Below the pieces are notes generated by a model. The model was not told the origin of the DNA and ran no database searches. It saw nothing but the letters and a program-made list of their open reading frames with translations. Source: Pseudoalteromonas haloplanktis ATCC 14393 (GTDB taxonomy: Bacteria > Pseudomonadota > Gammaproteobacteria > Enterobacterales > Alteromonadaceae). From it: DNA of 64,000 nucleotides. Positions within the stretch are counted from its first letter, which is position 1. The number at the start of each line of letters is the position of its first letter. The stretch lies in contig NZ_AHCA01000004.1 of assembly GCF_000238355.1 (NCBI RefSeq), forward strand, positions 62,001 through 126,000, read 5' to 3'. The position numbers and the translations under genes were made by a program. Of this stretch, positions 1 through 9,150 are shown one piece after another.

Positions 1-2042
1 ATTCAAAACTTGAGTTTGAAAAAGATGGCCGCAGTTTTGGTGTGTGGTTCAATAACGGGGGTAACGTAAATTCAGCAAACATCAATGAAAATGGTACGTA
101 CACGCAAGTAAGTGAGTTTGGTGGTGACTATTCAACTAACTTAAATCGCGGTGCAACCACCAACGAAAATAAATCGTTAGGTTTAAACCTTGATTGGCAA
201 GTGACTGACAATTTCAACATTGAGTTTGATGCCCATAACTCCTCTGCCGAAAGCGCAGGTGTTGGTATTGGCCACGATGCATTTATGATCATAGGTAACA
301 CATCATGTGATTGGTGTGAAAACCCAACAGTCAATATCGATGAAAAAATGGCAGACTTTAGCCAAGGCGAAATTCCACTTATCGATATGACTTTAACTAA
401 TGGCCAAGCAGAAATACTACCAAGTGATATGGGAACTTTGTTTGCTGGAGTTAATAAAGATACAAACACCAACGACCTTGATCAATATCAGCTTAAGAGT
501 ACTTGGTATAACGAAAACAGTGGCGCCCTTTCAAGCATTAATTTTGGTGTGTCACATACTAAAATTGAGTTTCGTACTACGCAATCCTACTCAGAGCAGT
601 TAGCCGCTGGTTGGTGGCTAAACTCTGCAGATTGGTACGATGATAGCTTATTTACTCGTGTTGATAGTTCAGGTTTACTCGATGGCTTTTCAGGTGGTGG
701 TAGCGACAAACTACTTAACTACTACTACGATGCTGATTTTAATGAGATTGTAGCCATTGCAGAAAGTATTGATTGCGACCACCCAGATGGCGGTATTGGT
801 GCATGTAGCTGGCCTGCTGATGTAAATGGTCAAGTGCAATCTGGTCCAATTGATAATGATCACCGCGTTAGCGAGAAAACACTCTCATTTTACACGCAAG
901 CAAACTTTGAAACAGAGTTTAACGATATGTACGTCACCATGGCGGTTGGCTTACGTTATGAGAAAACAGATGTTGAATCAAAAAGTTTAGAAAAACCAGC
1001 GGCAGGTATGACTTGGGTTAATGGTAACGAATGGTCATATAATTTTGGTGAACAAACGTTCTCAAATGGTGAAGGTAGCACCAGCGAATTCTTACCAAAT
1101 TTAGATATAAATGTTGAAGTTGCGCAAGACGTGATGGCGCGCTTCTCTTATAGCCGCACACTGGCTCGTCCTCCAGTAAACTCTCTACGTTCAACGACTT
1201 CATTTTTAGGTAACCCTAAAGTCGGCCAGCGTAAAGTGGCTGTAGGTAACCCAGATTTAAAACCTTTTGTGTCTGATAACATCGATTTATCACTTGAGTA
1301 TTATTATGGTGAAGGCAGCTATATGTCGGCGGGTTATTACCGTAAACAAGTTGAAAATTTCATTGTTAACGTAACAACTCAAGAAACCATGGGCGATATT
1401 CGTGACCCATTTATTGGTGAGCGCGCAGAGCAAGCACGTGAAGACTTAGCAGCCGAAGGGATCACACCGTCTGATCAAGCGATTCATGACAAAATCAATG
1501 AAAACCAAGGCACTGAACAAGGTACCGGCATCACAGGCACAGCGACGGATCCACTCGCTATTTTTGATGTTGCCCGCGATACCAATGTCGAAACAGGTAA
1601 CTTATGGGGCTGGGAGCTTGCTGCACAGCATATGTTTGGCGATACCGGTTTTGGTTTAGTTGCTAATGCCACTTTCGTATTTGGTGATGTAGAAGCTGAT
1701 CGTGATGCTGTCGGTTATCAATTCGCTTTACCTGGATTAAGTGATTCGGCTAACTTCTCTGCGATTTATGATTTAAACGGTTTATCTGCTCGCCTATCGT
1801 ATAACTGGCGTGATGAGTTCTTAACTGGTTTTGATCAACATTCATCGCCTATCTTTACTGAGTCTTATGGTCAGTGGGATATCAATGTTAACTACGCAGT
1901 AAATGAGCAGTTAACGGTGTTTGTTGAAGGCCTTAACTTAACAGACGAAACACAACGAACGTATGTTCGTTACTCTGAGCAGTTGTTACGTGCTAACCAA
2001 TACGGTGCTCGTTACAACATTGGCTTCCGCTACGCTTTCTAG
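1..2042 (+). CDS. TonB-dependent receptor, 5'-truncated by the window
   Basis: The reading frame is open from the first bases of the window, so the signal peptide, TonB box and plug lie upstream and are not visible. The visible part of about 680 residues is typical of the C-terminal beta-barrel of a TonB-dependent outer-membrane receptor: alternating aromatic and polar strands, loops rich in Gly, Asn and Asp, the segment SFLGNPKVGQRKVAVGNPDL, and a terminal strand NIGFRYAF ending in Phe, the outer-membrane assembly signal. The length and the neighbouring halogenase-like, SapC, cupin and glucanase genes fit the large receptors that import oligosaccharides in marine Alteromonadales. A beta-glucan (laminarin) substrate is inferred from context only. 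A strong terminator follows directly. Confidence 0.88.
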   Translation, partial: SKLEFEKDGRSFGVWFNNGGNVNSANINENGTYTQVSEFGGDYSTNLNRGATTNENKSLGLNLDWQVTDNFNIEFDAHNSSAESAGVGIGHDAFMIIGNTSCDWCENPTVNIDEKMADFSQGEIPLIDMTLTNGQAEILPSDMGTLFAGVNKDTNTNDLDQYQLKSTWYNENSGALSSINFGVSHTKIEFRTTQSYSEQLAAGWWLNSADWYDDSLFTRVDSSGLLDGFSGGGSDKLLNYYYDADFNEIVAIAESIDCDHPDGGIGACSWPADVNGQVQSGPIDNDHRVSEKTLSFYTQANFETEFNDMYVTMAVGLRYEKTDVESKSLEKPAAGMTWVNGNEWSYNFGEQTFSNGEGSTSEFLPNLDINVEVAQDVMARFSYSRTLARPPVNSLRSTTSFLGNPKVGQRKVAVGNPDLKPFVSDNIDLSLEYYYGEGSYMSAGYYRKQVENFIVNVTTQETMGDIRDPFIGERAEQAREDLAAEGITPSDQAIHDKINENQGTEQGTGITGTATDPLAIFDVARDTNVETGNLWGWELAAQHMFGDTGFGLVANATFVFGDVEADRDAVGYQFALPGLSDSANFSAIYDLNGLSARLSYNWRDEFLTGFDQHSSPIFTESYGQWDINVNYAVNEQLTVFVEGLNLTDETQRTYVRYSEQLLRANQYGARYNIGFRYAF

Positions 2043-2054
2043 CATTTTGTTGTC

Positions 2055-2085
2055 AAAAAGCCGCTGCAAAGCGGCTTTTTTTTTC
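2055..2085 (+). terminator. Rho-independent terminator after the TonB receptor
   Basis: A perfect GC-rich stem, AAAAAGCCGCT paired with AGCGGCTTTTT, closes a GCAA tetraloop. The stem's 3' arm runs into nine consecutive T residues. It lies 12 bp after the receptor stop codon, so the halogenase-like gene downstream probably has its own promoter or depends on read-through. Confidence 0.92.
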
Positions 2086-2134
2086 TTTAATATGTTAATT
2101 TCAATACATGAAATTTAAGTAACGAGTCGATCTA

Positions 2135-3688
2135 ATGCGTAAAAACGACATAAACCACATCGTTATCATTGGCGGTGGCAGTGCAGGCTGGCTTAGCGCA
2201 GGGCTTATCGCGGCTCAAAGCCACCTAACTCACAATGCTAAAGTTACCCTTATTGAATCGCCCGATGTGGCCACTTTAGGCGTGGGTGAAGGTACTTGGC
2301 CGACCATGCGTAAAACCTTAAAAACCATTGGTATCAGTGAAACACAGTTCATACGTGAATGTGATGCCTCGTTTAAACAAGGTTCACGCTTTGATGGCTG
2401 GTGCGATGATCCAATGAGCGGTCAAAGTAACGAATACTACTATCATCCATTTAGCCTTCCCGTTGGCTATCAAAACATCAATATAGCGCCTTATTGGTTT
2501 GCTCAACACGAAGCGGTAAGTTTTAGCCATGCAGTAGCCAGTCAAACTTACTTTTGCGATCACCACAAAGCCCCAAAAACACATTTACACAGCGACTATC
2601 AAGCACAAGCTAACTATGGTTATCATTTAGATGCTGGAAAATTCGCCCACCTATTAATGCGTCACTGTGTCGATAAACTCAATGTAACTCACCTGCTATG
2701 TCATGTTGATGAGGTGATTAACGATGACGATGGTTATATTAATGCAGTGAGTACTGGCGATCATGGCTTAATAAGTGGTGACTTATTTATTGATTGCTCA
2801 GGGCATCATAGCCGTTTAATTGATAAGCACTACAAAATTCCTTTGCAAACCCAAGATCATATTCTGTTTAATGATCGCGCTGTTGCCGTCCAGGTGCCAT
2901 ATGCTGATGACCAACAAGAAATAGTGTCATACACTAAAGCTACAGCACAAGATACAGGTTGGATTTGGGATATAGGCTTACAAACTCGCCGTGGTGTTGG
3001 CATGGTTTATTCAAGTGAATATGAATCAACCCAAGGGGCTAAAGATAAGCTAATTAGTTATTTAAAGACTACACAACATGAGCTTGATGTGAGCCAATTA
3101 ACCATTCGTGAATTGAGCTTTAAACCTGGTTATCGCACACAGTTTTGGCATAAAAACTGTATTGCAATTGGTATGTCAGCAGGCTTTATCGAACCACTGG
3201 AAGCCTCTGCGCTGGTGATGGTAGAACTAAGCTTAAATACTTTATTGGCAAACTTTCCAACCCATCGCAATGCGATGCCTCAGCTGAGCAAGCGCTTTGA
3301 TCAGCAATGCCATTATCGGTGGCAACGGATCATTGAATTTTTAAAGCTGCATTATGTGTTATCAAAACGCAGCGGCGACTATTGGCAAGCGCATAGAAAT
3401 ACCAATACAATACCACAATCCCTGCTTGATAACCTGGCTCTATGGCAATATCAAAGCCCTTGGTTGAATGATTTTGACCGCGCCCAAGAAGTGTTTTCAG
3501 CGGCGAGTTATCAATTTGTTTTATACGGCATGAAACACCTCCCCGAATTTCCTCAGATGAACATGCCAGCAGCCATTATTGAGCACTTTACAAATAATCA
3601 GCAAACGGCGAAGCAAGGGTTAGCCAACTTACCTACTAACCGCCAGTTACTTGAACATATTAAAAAATTTGGTTTACAGCCTATTTAA
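2135..3688 (+). CDS. Flavin-dependent tryptophan halogenase-like protein
   Basis: This 517-residue protein belongs to the tryptophan-halogenase family (PF04820). The N-terminus has the FAD-binding GGGSAGW motif at residues 13-19. It is followed by TLGVGEGTWPT and by a Lys in DASFK (K81), which aligns with the catalytic lysine of PrnA and RebH (K79). The FIEPLEAS segment near residue 350 is also family-typical. The diagnostic WxWxIP motif is imperfect: near residue 274 it reads WIWDIG, with Gly in place of Pro. A physiological halogenation role is therefore unproven. Genes of this type recur next to TonB receptors, SapC and cupin genes in polysaccharide loci of marine and plant-associated bacteria, where their function is unclear. 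It probably heads a three-gene operon with SapC (55 bp downstream) and the cupin gene. Confidence 0.85.
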   Translation: MRKNDINHIVIIGGGSAGWLSAGLIAAQSHLTHNAKVTLIESPDVATLGVGEGTWPTMRKTLKTIGISETQFIRECDASFKQGSRFDGWCDDPMSGQSNEYYYHPFSLPVGYQNINIAPYWFAQHEAVSFSHAVASQTYFCDHHKAPKTHLHSDYQAQANYGYHLDAGKFAHLLMRHCVDKLNVTHLLCHVDEVINDDDGYINAVSTGDHGLISGDLFIDCSGHHSRLIDKHYKIPLQTQDHILFNDRAVAVQVPYADDQQEIVSYTKATAQDTGWIWDIGLQTRRGVGMVYSSEYESTQGAKDKLISYLKTTQHELDVSQLTIRELSFKPGYRTQFWHKNCIAIGMSAGFIEPLEASALVMVELSLNTLLANFPTHRNAMPQLSKRFDQQCHYRWQRIIEFLKLHYVLSKRSGDYWQAHRNTNTIPQSLLDNLALWQYQSPWLNDFDRAQEVFSAASYQFVLYGMKHLPEFPQMNMPAAIIEHFTNNQQTAKQGLANLPTNRQLLEHIKKFGLQPI

Positions 3689-3743
3689 CTTTAGGGTTTA
3701 ACTGAACCAATTGAATTAACTATATTGAAGATCAGGAGGCCAC

Positions 3744-4469
3744 ATGGCCAACCATGTTTTACTTGATAATATTAGCCACAAAGCGTTAAAAGTGATCACC
3801 GAACGTGGAGCTAAATGGGGCGATAACATCAGCTGTACACCTATTTACCCGAGCGAATTCACTAAAGTGCAGGCGAATCAACCCATCGTATTTCGTAAGC
3901 ATCCTCAATCGGGGCAGTTTGAAGCACTGGCCTTATTTGGCTTTGAAAATAGTGAAAACTTGCTACTTGATGCACAAGGTAGCTTAACGCTCAACTACTT
4001 GCCATTGAGTATGCAGCGCCAACCTTTTTTAATCGGCCAACAAACTCACTATAACCAAGGTATCCCTGAGCAATCTTTAGTGGTGCATATTGATTTAGAC
4101 AGCCCTCGGATTAACCTAGAGCATGGTGAAGATATCTTTTTAGAGCATGGCGGCAATAGCGATTACTTAAGCCATATAGCCCAAGTACTGAATACCCTTC
4201 ACCTTGAAAACCAAGCGCTGCCTGCATTTTTTGCACAACTCCTTGAGCTTAATTTAATTGAAGCATTTACAATTGAGTACCAACAAAAAAATGCTGATAA
4301 GGTCACTGTCGGTGGTTTTTATACGATTAATCAACAAACCTTAAATACCCTCACTAGTGAACAATTACAAACTTTACAGAGCAGTGGTTATTTACAGGCT
4401 ATTTATATGGCGATTGCGTCACTTGAACAAATTCCTAGCTTACTTAATAAAAAGTGGGCACAGCAGTAA
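3744..4469 (+). CDS. SapC family protein
   Basis: This 241-residue protein matches the SapC family (PF07277), named after a Campylobacter surface-layer locus. Family-typical features are the N-terminal LLDNISHKALKV, the segment ISCTPIYPSEF and the QPIVFRKHP stretch, followed by GQFEALALFGF. There is no signal peptide or membrane segment, so it is predicted to be cytoplasmic. The start is well supported by an AGGAGG Shine-Dalgarno sequence 5 bp upstream. Its stop codon overlaps the start of the next gene in TAATG, which implies translational coupling. SapC proteins regularly sit beside TonB receptors and halogenase-like proteins. The molecular function is not known and I do not assign one. Confidence 0.87.
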   Translation: MANHVLLDNISHKALKVITERGAKWGDNISCTPIYPSEFTKVQANQPIVFRKHPQSGQFEALALFGFENSENLLLDAQGSLTLNYLPLSMQRQPFLIGQQTHYNQGIPEQSLVVHIDLDSPRINLEHGEDIFLEHGGNSDYLSHIAQVLNTLHLENQALPAFFAQLLELNLIEAFTIEYQQKNADKVTVGGFYTINQQTLNTLTSEQLQTLQSSGYLQAIYMAIASLEQIPSLLNKKWAQQ

Positions 4470-5494
4470 TGCAAAGCGTGGCGCAACAAATAAAACAGCA
4501 AGTTAGGCAATGCCATATTGATGAAATTAACGACTTGCCTGCCTTTTTGGCTGAGCAAACAGCGCCTATTGTGATCAAGGACGTCTGTGCGCTCTGGCCT
4601 ATGGTAAAACAAGCTAAACAAAGTAATCAGCAGGCATTAAGTTATTTAAAAAGCCTTGCTCGCAACTCACCAGTGCGAGCATTTTCAGCCCCAGCTCAAG
4701 AACAGGGGCGCTACTTTTACAATGCTCAAATGGATGGTTTTAACTTTAGCCAATATGTCAGTAACTTAGTTGAATTACTTGAGCAATTAGAGCAAGTAAC
4801 AGCAATAACTGAGCCAGACTCTTACTACATGGGATCAACAGCGTGTGATTACTGTGCCCCTGATTTTAATCGTTACAACCCGTTACAGGTCACAGCCCAT
4901 AAGTGTTTAAAAAGCTTGTGGGTAGGTAATCACAGCCAAATTGCCGCCCATTATGATAATGCCGATAACCTTGCTTGCGTTGGCGCAGGAAGTCGTGAGT
5001 TTATTTTGTTCGCCCCAGAGCAAGTAGATAACTTATATATAGGCCCGTTAGAATTCACTCCTGCAGGACAAGCCGTCAGTTTAGTTGATTTTACAGCCCC
5101 AGATTTTGAACGTTTCCCCCGCTTTAAACAGGCACTAAATAGCGCGCAGATCGCAAAGTTAACACCCGGTGATGGCATATTCATTCCTGCACTTTGGTGG
5201 CACCATGTTAGCGCTCAAAGCGTATTCAACGTGCTGGTTAACTATTGGTGGCGTCAAGCCGCTGATCATTTAGCCAATCCATTTGATGCGCTGCTACACA
5301 GCATGCTAGCGATTAAAGATTTGCCCGCAAATCATAAAACGAACTGGCAGCAGTTGTTTAATCATTACGTCTTTAATGACAATGTTGAGCTTGGTGAACA
5401 CACACCCGATAATGTAAAAGGCATACTTGGGAAAGTAGATGAACTCACTGCACGAAAGATTCGCCAGTTACTATTACAGAAGTTAAATCGTTAA
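4469..5494 (+). CDS. Cupin-like / JmjC-type Fe(II)-dependent oxygenase family protein
   Basis: This 341-residue protein resembles the cupin-8 / JmjC-like family (PF13621), whose characterised members are Fe(II)- and 2-oxoglutarate-dependent hydroxylases. The metal-binding HxD motif is visible in IAAHYDNADN. A later PALWWHHVSA segment supplies the distal histidine, followed by NYWWR. I place the start at the ATG in the TAATG overlap with SapC. A GTG 15 bp upstream is in frame but lies inside SapC. The TYR-X-GST-like segment YYMGSTACDYCAPDF is Cys-containing and typical of relatives. It probably works with the halogenase-like and SapC proteins in an unknown modification or sensing step tied to receptor function. 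That link is inferred from gene order. Confidence 0.82.
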   Translation: MQSVAQQIKQQVRQCHIDEINDLPAFLAEQTAPIVIKDVCALWPMVKQAKQSNQQALSYLKSLARNSPVRAFSAPAQEQGRYFYNAQMDGFNFSQYVSNLVELLEQLEQVTAITEPDSYYMGSTACDYCAPDFNRYNPLQVTAHKCLKSLWVGNHSQIAAHYDNADNLACVGAGSREFILFAPEQVDNLYIGPLEFTPAGQAVSLVDFTAPDFERFPRFKQALNSAQIAKLTPGDGIFIPALWWHHVSAQSVFNVLVNYWWRQAADHLANPFDALLHSMLAIKDLPANHKTNWQQLFNHYVFNDNVELGEHTPDNVKGILGKVDELTARKIRQLLLQKLNR

Positions 5495-5526
5495 GGTTGG
5501 CTGGTGGTTTCTGGTGTTAATAAGAT

Positions 5527-5583
5527 GGGTCTTAAGCCTGCAATTACAACGAGTTCGGCGATGTAACTGCAGGCTAAAGACCC
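5527..5583. terminator. Large inverted repeat, probable bidirectional terminator
   Basis: A 22-bp inverted repeat with two mismatches lies between two convergent genes. The left arm begins GGGTCTTAAGCCTGCA and the right arm ends TGCAGGCTAAAGACCC. The loop is about 13 bp. It ends 7 bp from the stop codon of the GH16 gene and starts 32 bp after the cupin stop codon. No long T-tract follows on either strand, so it may act as an mRNA 3'-end stabiliser rather than a classical terminator. Confidence 0.6.
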
Positions 5584-5590
5584 AAATAAC

Positions 5591-6628
5591 TTAAAGACGT
5601 TTGGGTATAATCTGCTTAGCAGAATCTTGATACGTTGCGCAGCCTTTGCCCGTTTCAGGGTTAACGCTGCATTCAAATACCCGCACATAATCCACCAGCA
5701 TTTGTTTTGCAAAGCCACTCTCATCCACGCCTTTTTCATTCACGTTTGCAGGCCAATTACCGCCAATCGCGAAATTCAGCAACATATGAAAGCGCTTATT
5801 AAAAGGTGCAAAACCTGAATTTTTTAGTAACGTACCATCAGCTTGTTCACTGACTGAATACCACTGTTCACTTTTGAAGGTGGCAAAGTGAATATCATCC
5901 ACATACCAGCGCATTTCATCTTGCTGCCACTCTAGAGCATAAACATGAAACATATCAGCTGGGTTTTGATCAGCAGCAAATGTGTACGCTGTGCCACTGT
6001 AAACATTGTTAGGGGCTGGACCACCGTAATGCAAAGTACCGTGCACACGGCTCTCAAGCGTACCAGTTGGCGCCGTTTTATCATCTGTTGGTACTTTAAG
6101 ATTCACCGCTTCCATGATATCGATTTCACCTGAAGAGGCCCAACGACCATACTCCCAATCAGTAGGTAACATCCAAATTGCAGGCCATGCACCTTGCCCT
6201 GCTGGCAGTTTTGCGCGAATTTCAAAGCGGCCATATTGCCAATCCCCTAAACCTTTACTGCGTAACCGCGCAGAGGTAAATGACTGGGTCTGAGTAAGTG
6301 CTCGCTCTGCAGCACTATTAACGTCATCACGATTAAATTTAGGACCCGTGTATTGCTCTTTATGGGCGACTAAATGCAACAATCCTTGCTCAACAAAACT
6401 GTTTTTGGCTCGTGCGGTATAACACTGTTTTTCGTCGTTGCCACCACCATGACAGTTTACTTCATGGGACCATTTTTGTGAGTCAATTTGTGAGCCATTA
6501 AATTCATCTTGCCACACCAGCTGCCAGCCTTCACCGATGCTTGCGGTTACAGGCCGAATTTGCTCTACTTGTTGGCAAGCGCTAAGTGCGCTTGCCAACA
6601 TCAGGAGTAGCGGAGCTTTTATTGACAT
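5591..6628 (-). CDS. GH16 endo-beta-1,3-glucanase (laminarinase), lipoprotein
   Basis: This 345-residue glycoside hydrolase of family 16 is predicted to cleave internal beta-1,3 bonds of laminarin. The catalytic signature EIDIMEAV gives nucleophile E168, assisting D170 and acid/base E173, with the Met bulge typical of laminarinases. Other family motifs are LVWQDEFNGSQID near the N-terminus, RFEIRAKLPAGQGAWPAIWM, and the Trp-rich HVYALEWQQDEMRWYVDD. The N-terminus is a lipoprotein signal with lipobox LSAC, so the enzyme is probably anchored in the periplasm or on the cell surface. There is one catalytic domain and no carbohydrate-binding module. Its start overlaps the 3' end of the upstream GH3 gene by 10 bp, so it is the last gene of the permease-GH3-GH16 operon. 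Confidence 0.93.
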   Translation of the reverse strand: MSIKAPLLLMLASALSACQQVEQIRPVTASIGEGWQLVWQDEFNGSQIDSQKWSHEVNCHGGGNDEKQCYTARAKNSFVEQGLLHLVAHKEQYTGPKFNRDDVNSAAERALTQTQSFTSARLRSKGLGDWQYGRFEIRAKLPAGQGAWPAIWMLPTDWEYGRWASSGEIDIMEAVNLKVPTDDKTAPTGTLESRVHGTLHYGGPAPNNVYSGTAYTFAADQNPADMFHVYALEWQQDEMRWYVDDIHFATFKSEQWYSVSEQADGTLLKNSGFAPFNKRFHMLLNFAIGGNWPANVNEKGVDESGFAKQMLVDYVRVFECSVNPETGKGCATYQDSAKQIIPKRL

Positions 6629-9138
6629 ACCACAGCCGACTCTGGTGTACGTTCAGTTGTTATCATTAACTTAGCGATAGACAACTGCCAATCCCCTTGT
6701 GTGCTTAACTGCCACGGTGAAAACACTTGCCCTAGGTTCACATTTTGCTGAGCAAAACAGGCTAAATCAATGTTCAATGTTTGCCACTGTGCGTTTTTAC
6801 TTAATTGCTCAGTGATATCGAACTTGCCTTGGCAATCATCGCCACACTGCATACCTAACCACAGCGGGCTTGCGCCTGCTTTATCCACTTTGACCTGCAT
6901 TTGTAGCTGCCCTTGTTTTTCAACAAAAGAGCGTAGATCTGATGGAAACGCCGCCATTAAGCGAATGGCCGCCAACTCTTCACCTGTAAAGGTGATAGCA
7001 CGTGCATCTTCTTGAACGTCTTTATCAAAGGTTTTAACACTCACAGCGCCAACCGTTTCCCGGCTGCTTGCCATCGTTTTTTGTTGCTCACCACTTTGTA
7101 ATACTAAGCTCCACGGTGCTTTTACAGCGCGTTCAAATAACACTAAATCTTCAAGCTGCTGCGTTACTTGGCTTTGCTCTTCAAGGTCATCAGCTAAGGT
7201 GTTTTCGTCGGTGTAGGTTAAACCAAAGCCATATGGCAGCAATGGTGCGTATTCAGTGTCTCCACGGTTGGCATTATCAATTGGGTTGTTAGGCCAAGAG
7301 AATGACAGCTTACCTTTAAAGTCATGGTTTACAGAGCCGTCAGCATTGGCAAATAACACATCGCTGATGGCATCCCCTTCACTACCTGGAAGCCAAGTAG
7401 CAACAAAGGCATCACTGGCATTTAATTCTGCGTTCACCCACATAGGGCGACCACTAATGAATAATGATACAACTGGAATACCGGCTTGTTTGAACTTACG
7501 CAACAACGCTAAATCTGTTTTATTACCACGTTGGTATTCAAGGTTATCTAAGTCGCCGTTGCCTTCTGCGTATGGTTGCTCACCAAACACCACGATGGCC
7601 ACATCTGGAGATGTTTTAAACTCACCATTTAAGTCATACTGCACTTGGCCACCAGCTTGCTTAACCGTGTGCTCAATACCATCCAAAATCGATGTGCCGC
7701 CAGGGAAGTCACTATTTTCGTTACCTGTCCCTTGCCATGTGATACTCCAACCACCTGACTGCATACCAATGTTATCAGCGCCTAAACCCGCAACAAGCAC
7801 ATTTGCTTTTGGTGAAAGAGGCAGTAACTGCTGCTTATTTTTAAGTAATACTAATGACTCGCGCACCGCTTGCTTTGCAATTGCACGGTGTTCTGCGCTG
7901 CCAATAACCTCTGTTTTACCTGATAACGGACGCTGCGCTGGGCTTGGTTTATCAAATAAACCAGCACGCATTTTCACGCGTAAAATACGTGTCACCGCAT
8001 CATCAATTCGGCTTTGAGCAATATCGCCACTTTTAACTTGAGCAATTAAGTTTTCATAAAGCGGCTTCCATGCATCGGTTGGCACCATGTATACATCTAA
8101 ACCAGCATTGGCTGCCTGCGCACAATTACCATTTGTACAACCGTCGATTTGCCCGTGACCATTCCAGTCACCCACTACAAAACCATCAAAGCCCATTTTG
8201 CCTTTAAGCACATCGGTCAGTAAGTATTTGCTGCCATGAATTTTTTCACCATGCCAACTATTAAATGACGCCATAACTGTTTGCGCGCCGGCACCTAAGC
8301 CACCCACATAGCCTTGGGCATGGATATCGAACAGTTCTTGCTCTGATGCAATGTTATCGCCTTGATCGTCACCACCTTGCGTACCACCATCACCCAAAAA
8401 ATGCTTAACAGTACTAATAACGCGTTTATCAGATAAAAAGTCTTGATCGACCGCGCCTTGCAAACCCTTTACAATTGCTGCTGAGTAATCACGCACGATT
8501 TCAGGGTCTTCTGAATAGCCTTCGTAAGTGCGACCCCAGCGATCGTCACGCACCACAGCTACAGTGGGTGCAAACACCCAATCAATACCTGTTACCATCA
8601 CTTCTTGTGCGGTTGCTGCGGCTATTTTTTCAATCAACGCAGGGTTGTTTGTCGCGCCTAAACCAATGTTATGCGGAAATAAAGTCGCGCCAATCACATT
8701 GTTATGCCCATGTACTGCATCGGTGCCCCACATGGTTGGAATACTAATGCCATCCAGCGAGTCATCGACAGAAGCCTGATACATTTTTTCTGCAAGCTCT
8801 ATCCAATCAGCTGCGCTGGCGTGTTTATCGTTATTAGGAAACGCACCACCACCATTTAAATATGAGCCAAAACCATACTTACGCATATCTTCCACTGTAA
8901 TATCGCGAATTTCCGGTTGGATCATTTGTGCAATTTTTTGCTCAAGCGTCATGCTATTTAACAACGTGGTAATTGCCGCCTCCATGTTGGCATCATCATT
9001 AATACCCGTGGTGATTTTTGGCCAAATTTCATCGTTTGCAGTTTTGCTCGCTTGTATGTGCTCAGGCCCCGAGCAGCCGTTCATCGCTATGGTCGCCATC
9101 ACTAGCGCTGTAAGTGTGAATGGTTTTTTTAATGTCAT
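6619..9138 (-). CDS. GH3 exo-beta-glucosidase/glucanase, lipoprotein (ExoP-like)
   Basis: This glycoside hydrolase family 3 enzyme of about 839 residues should release glucose from the non-reducing ends of beta-glucan oligomers. The nucleophile is Asp in GFVVGDWNG (about D324). Conserved substrate-binding segments include MWGTDAVHGHNN, VKHFLGDGGTQGG and WGRTYEGYSEDP. The N-terminus is a lipoprotein signal with lipobox MNGC. The length includes an extra C-terminal beta-rich domain of about 200 residues, as in the marine Pseudoalteromonas enzyme ExoP. I chose the ATG preceded by AGGTG at a good distance, over a GTG 9 bp upstream. The gene lies just downstream of the permease gene and overlaps the GH16 gene, so the three are one transcription unit. 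Confidence 0.93.
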   Translation of the reverse strand: MTLKKPFTLTALVMATIAMNGCSGPEHIQASKTANDEIWPKITTGINDDANMEAAITTLLNSMTLEQKIAQMIQPEIRDITVEDMRKYGFGSYLNGGGAFPNNDKHASAADWIELAEKMYQASVDDSLDGISIPTMWGTDAVHGHNNVIGATLFPHNIGLGATNNPALIEKIAAATAQEVMVTGIDWVFAPTVAVVRDDRWGRTYEGYSEDPEIVRDYSAAIVKGLQGAVDQDFLSDKRVISTVKHFLGDGGTQGGDDQGDNIASEQELFDIHAQGYVGGLGAGAQTVMASFNSWHGEKIHGSKYLLTDVLKGKMGFDGFVVGDWNGHGQIDGCTNGNCAQAANAGLDVYMVPTDAWKPLYENLIAQVKSGDIAQSRIDDAVTRILRVKMRAGLFDKPSPAQRPLSGKTEVIGSAEHRAIAKQAVRESLVLLKNKQQLLPLSPKANVLVAGLGADNIGMQSGGWSITWQGTGNENSDFPGGTSILDGIEHTVKQAGGQVQYDLNGEFKTSPDVAIVVFGEQPYAEGNGDLDNLEYQRGNKTDLALLRKFKQAGIPVVSLFISGRPMWVNAELNASDAFVATWLPGSEGDAISDVLFANADGSVNHDFKGKLSFSWPNNPIDNANRGDTEYAPLLPYGFGLTYTDENTLADDLEEQSQVTQQLEDLVLFERAVKAPWSLVLQSGEQQKTMASSRETVGAVSVKTFDKDVQEDARAITFTGEELAAIRLMAAFPSDLRSFVEKQGQLQMQVKVDKAGASPLWLGMQCGDDCQGKFDITEQLSKNAQWQTLNIDLACFAQQNVNLGQVFSPWQLSTQGDWQLSIAKLMITTERTPESAVVCQ

Positions 9139-9150
9139 GTTTTGCACCTA

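Noticed and set aside
2135..5494. A halogenated secondary-metabolite gene cluster
   Set aside because: No synthases, adenylation domains or tailoring enzymes accompany the halogenase-like gene. Its neighbours are receptor-linked proteins.
7256..8017. A 253-codon open frame on the plus strand within the GH3 gene
   Set aside because: It is antisense to a clear GH3 enzyme, has Ser/Pro/Thr-rich random composition and no domain motif.
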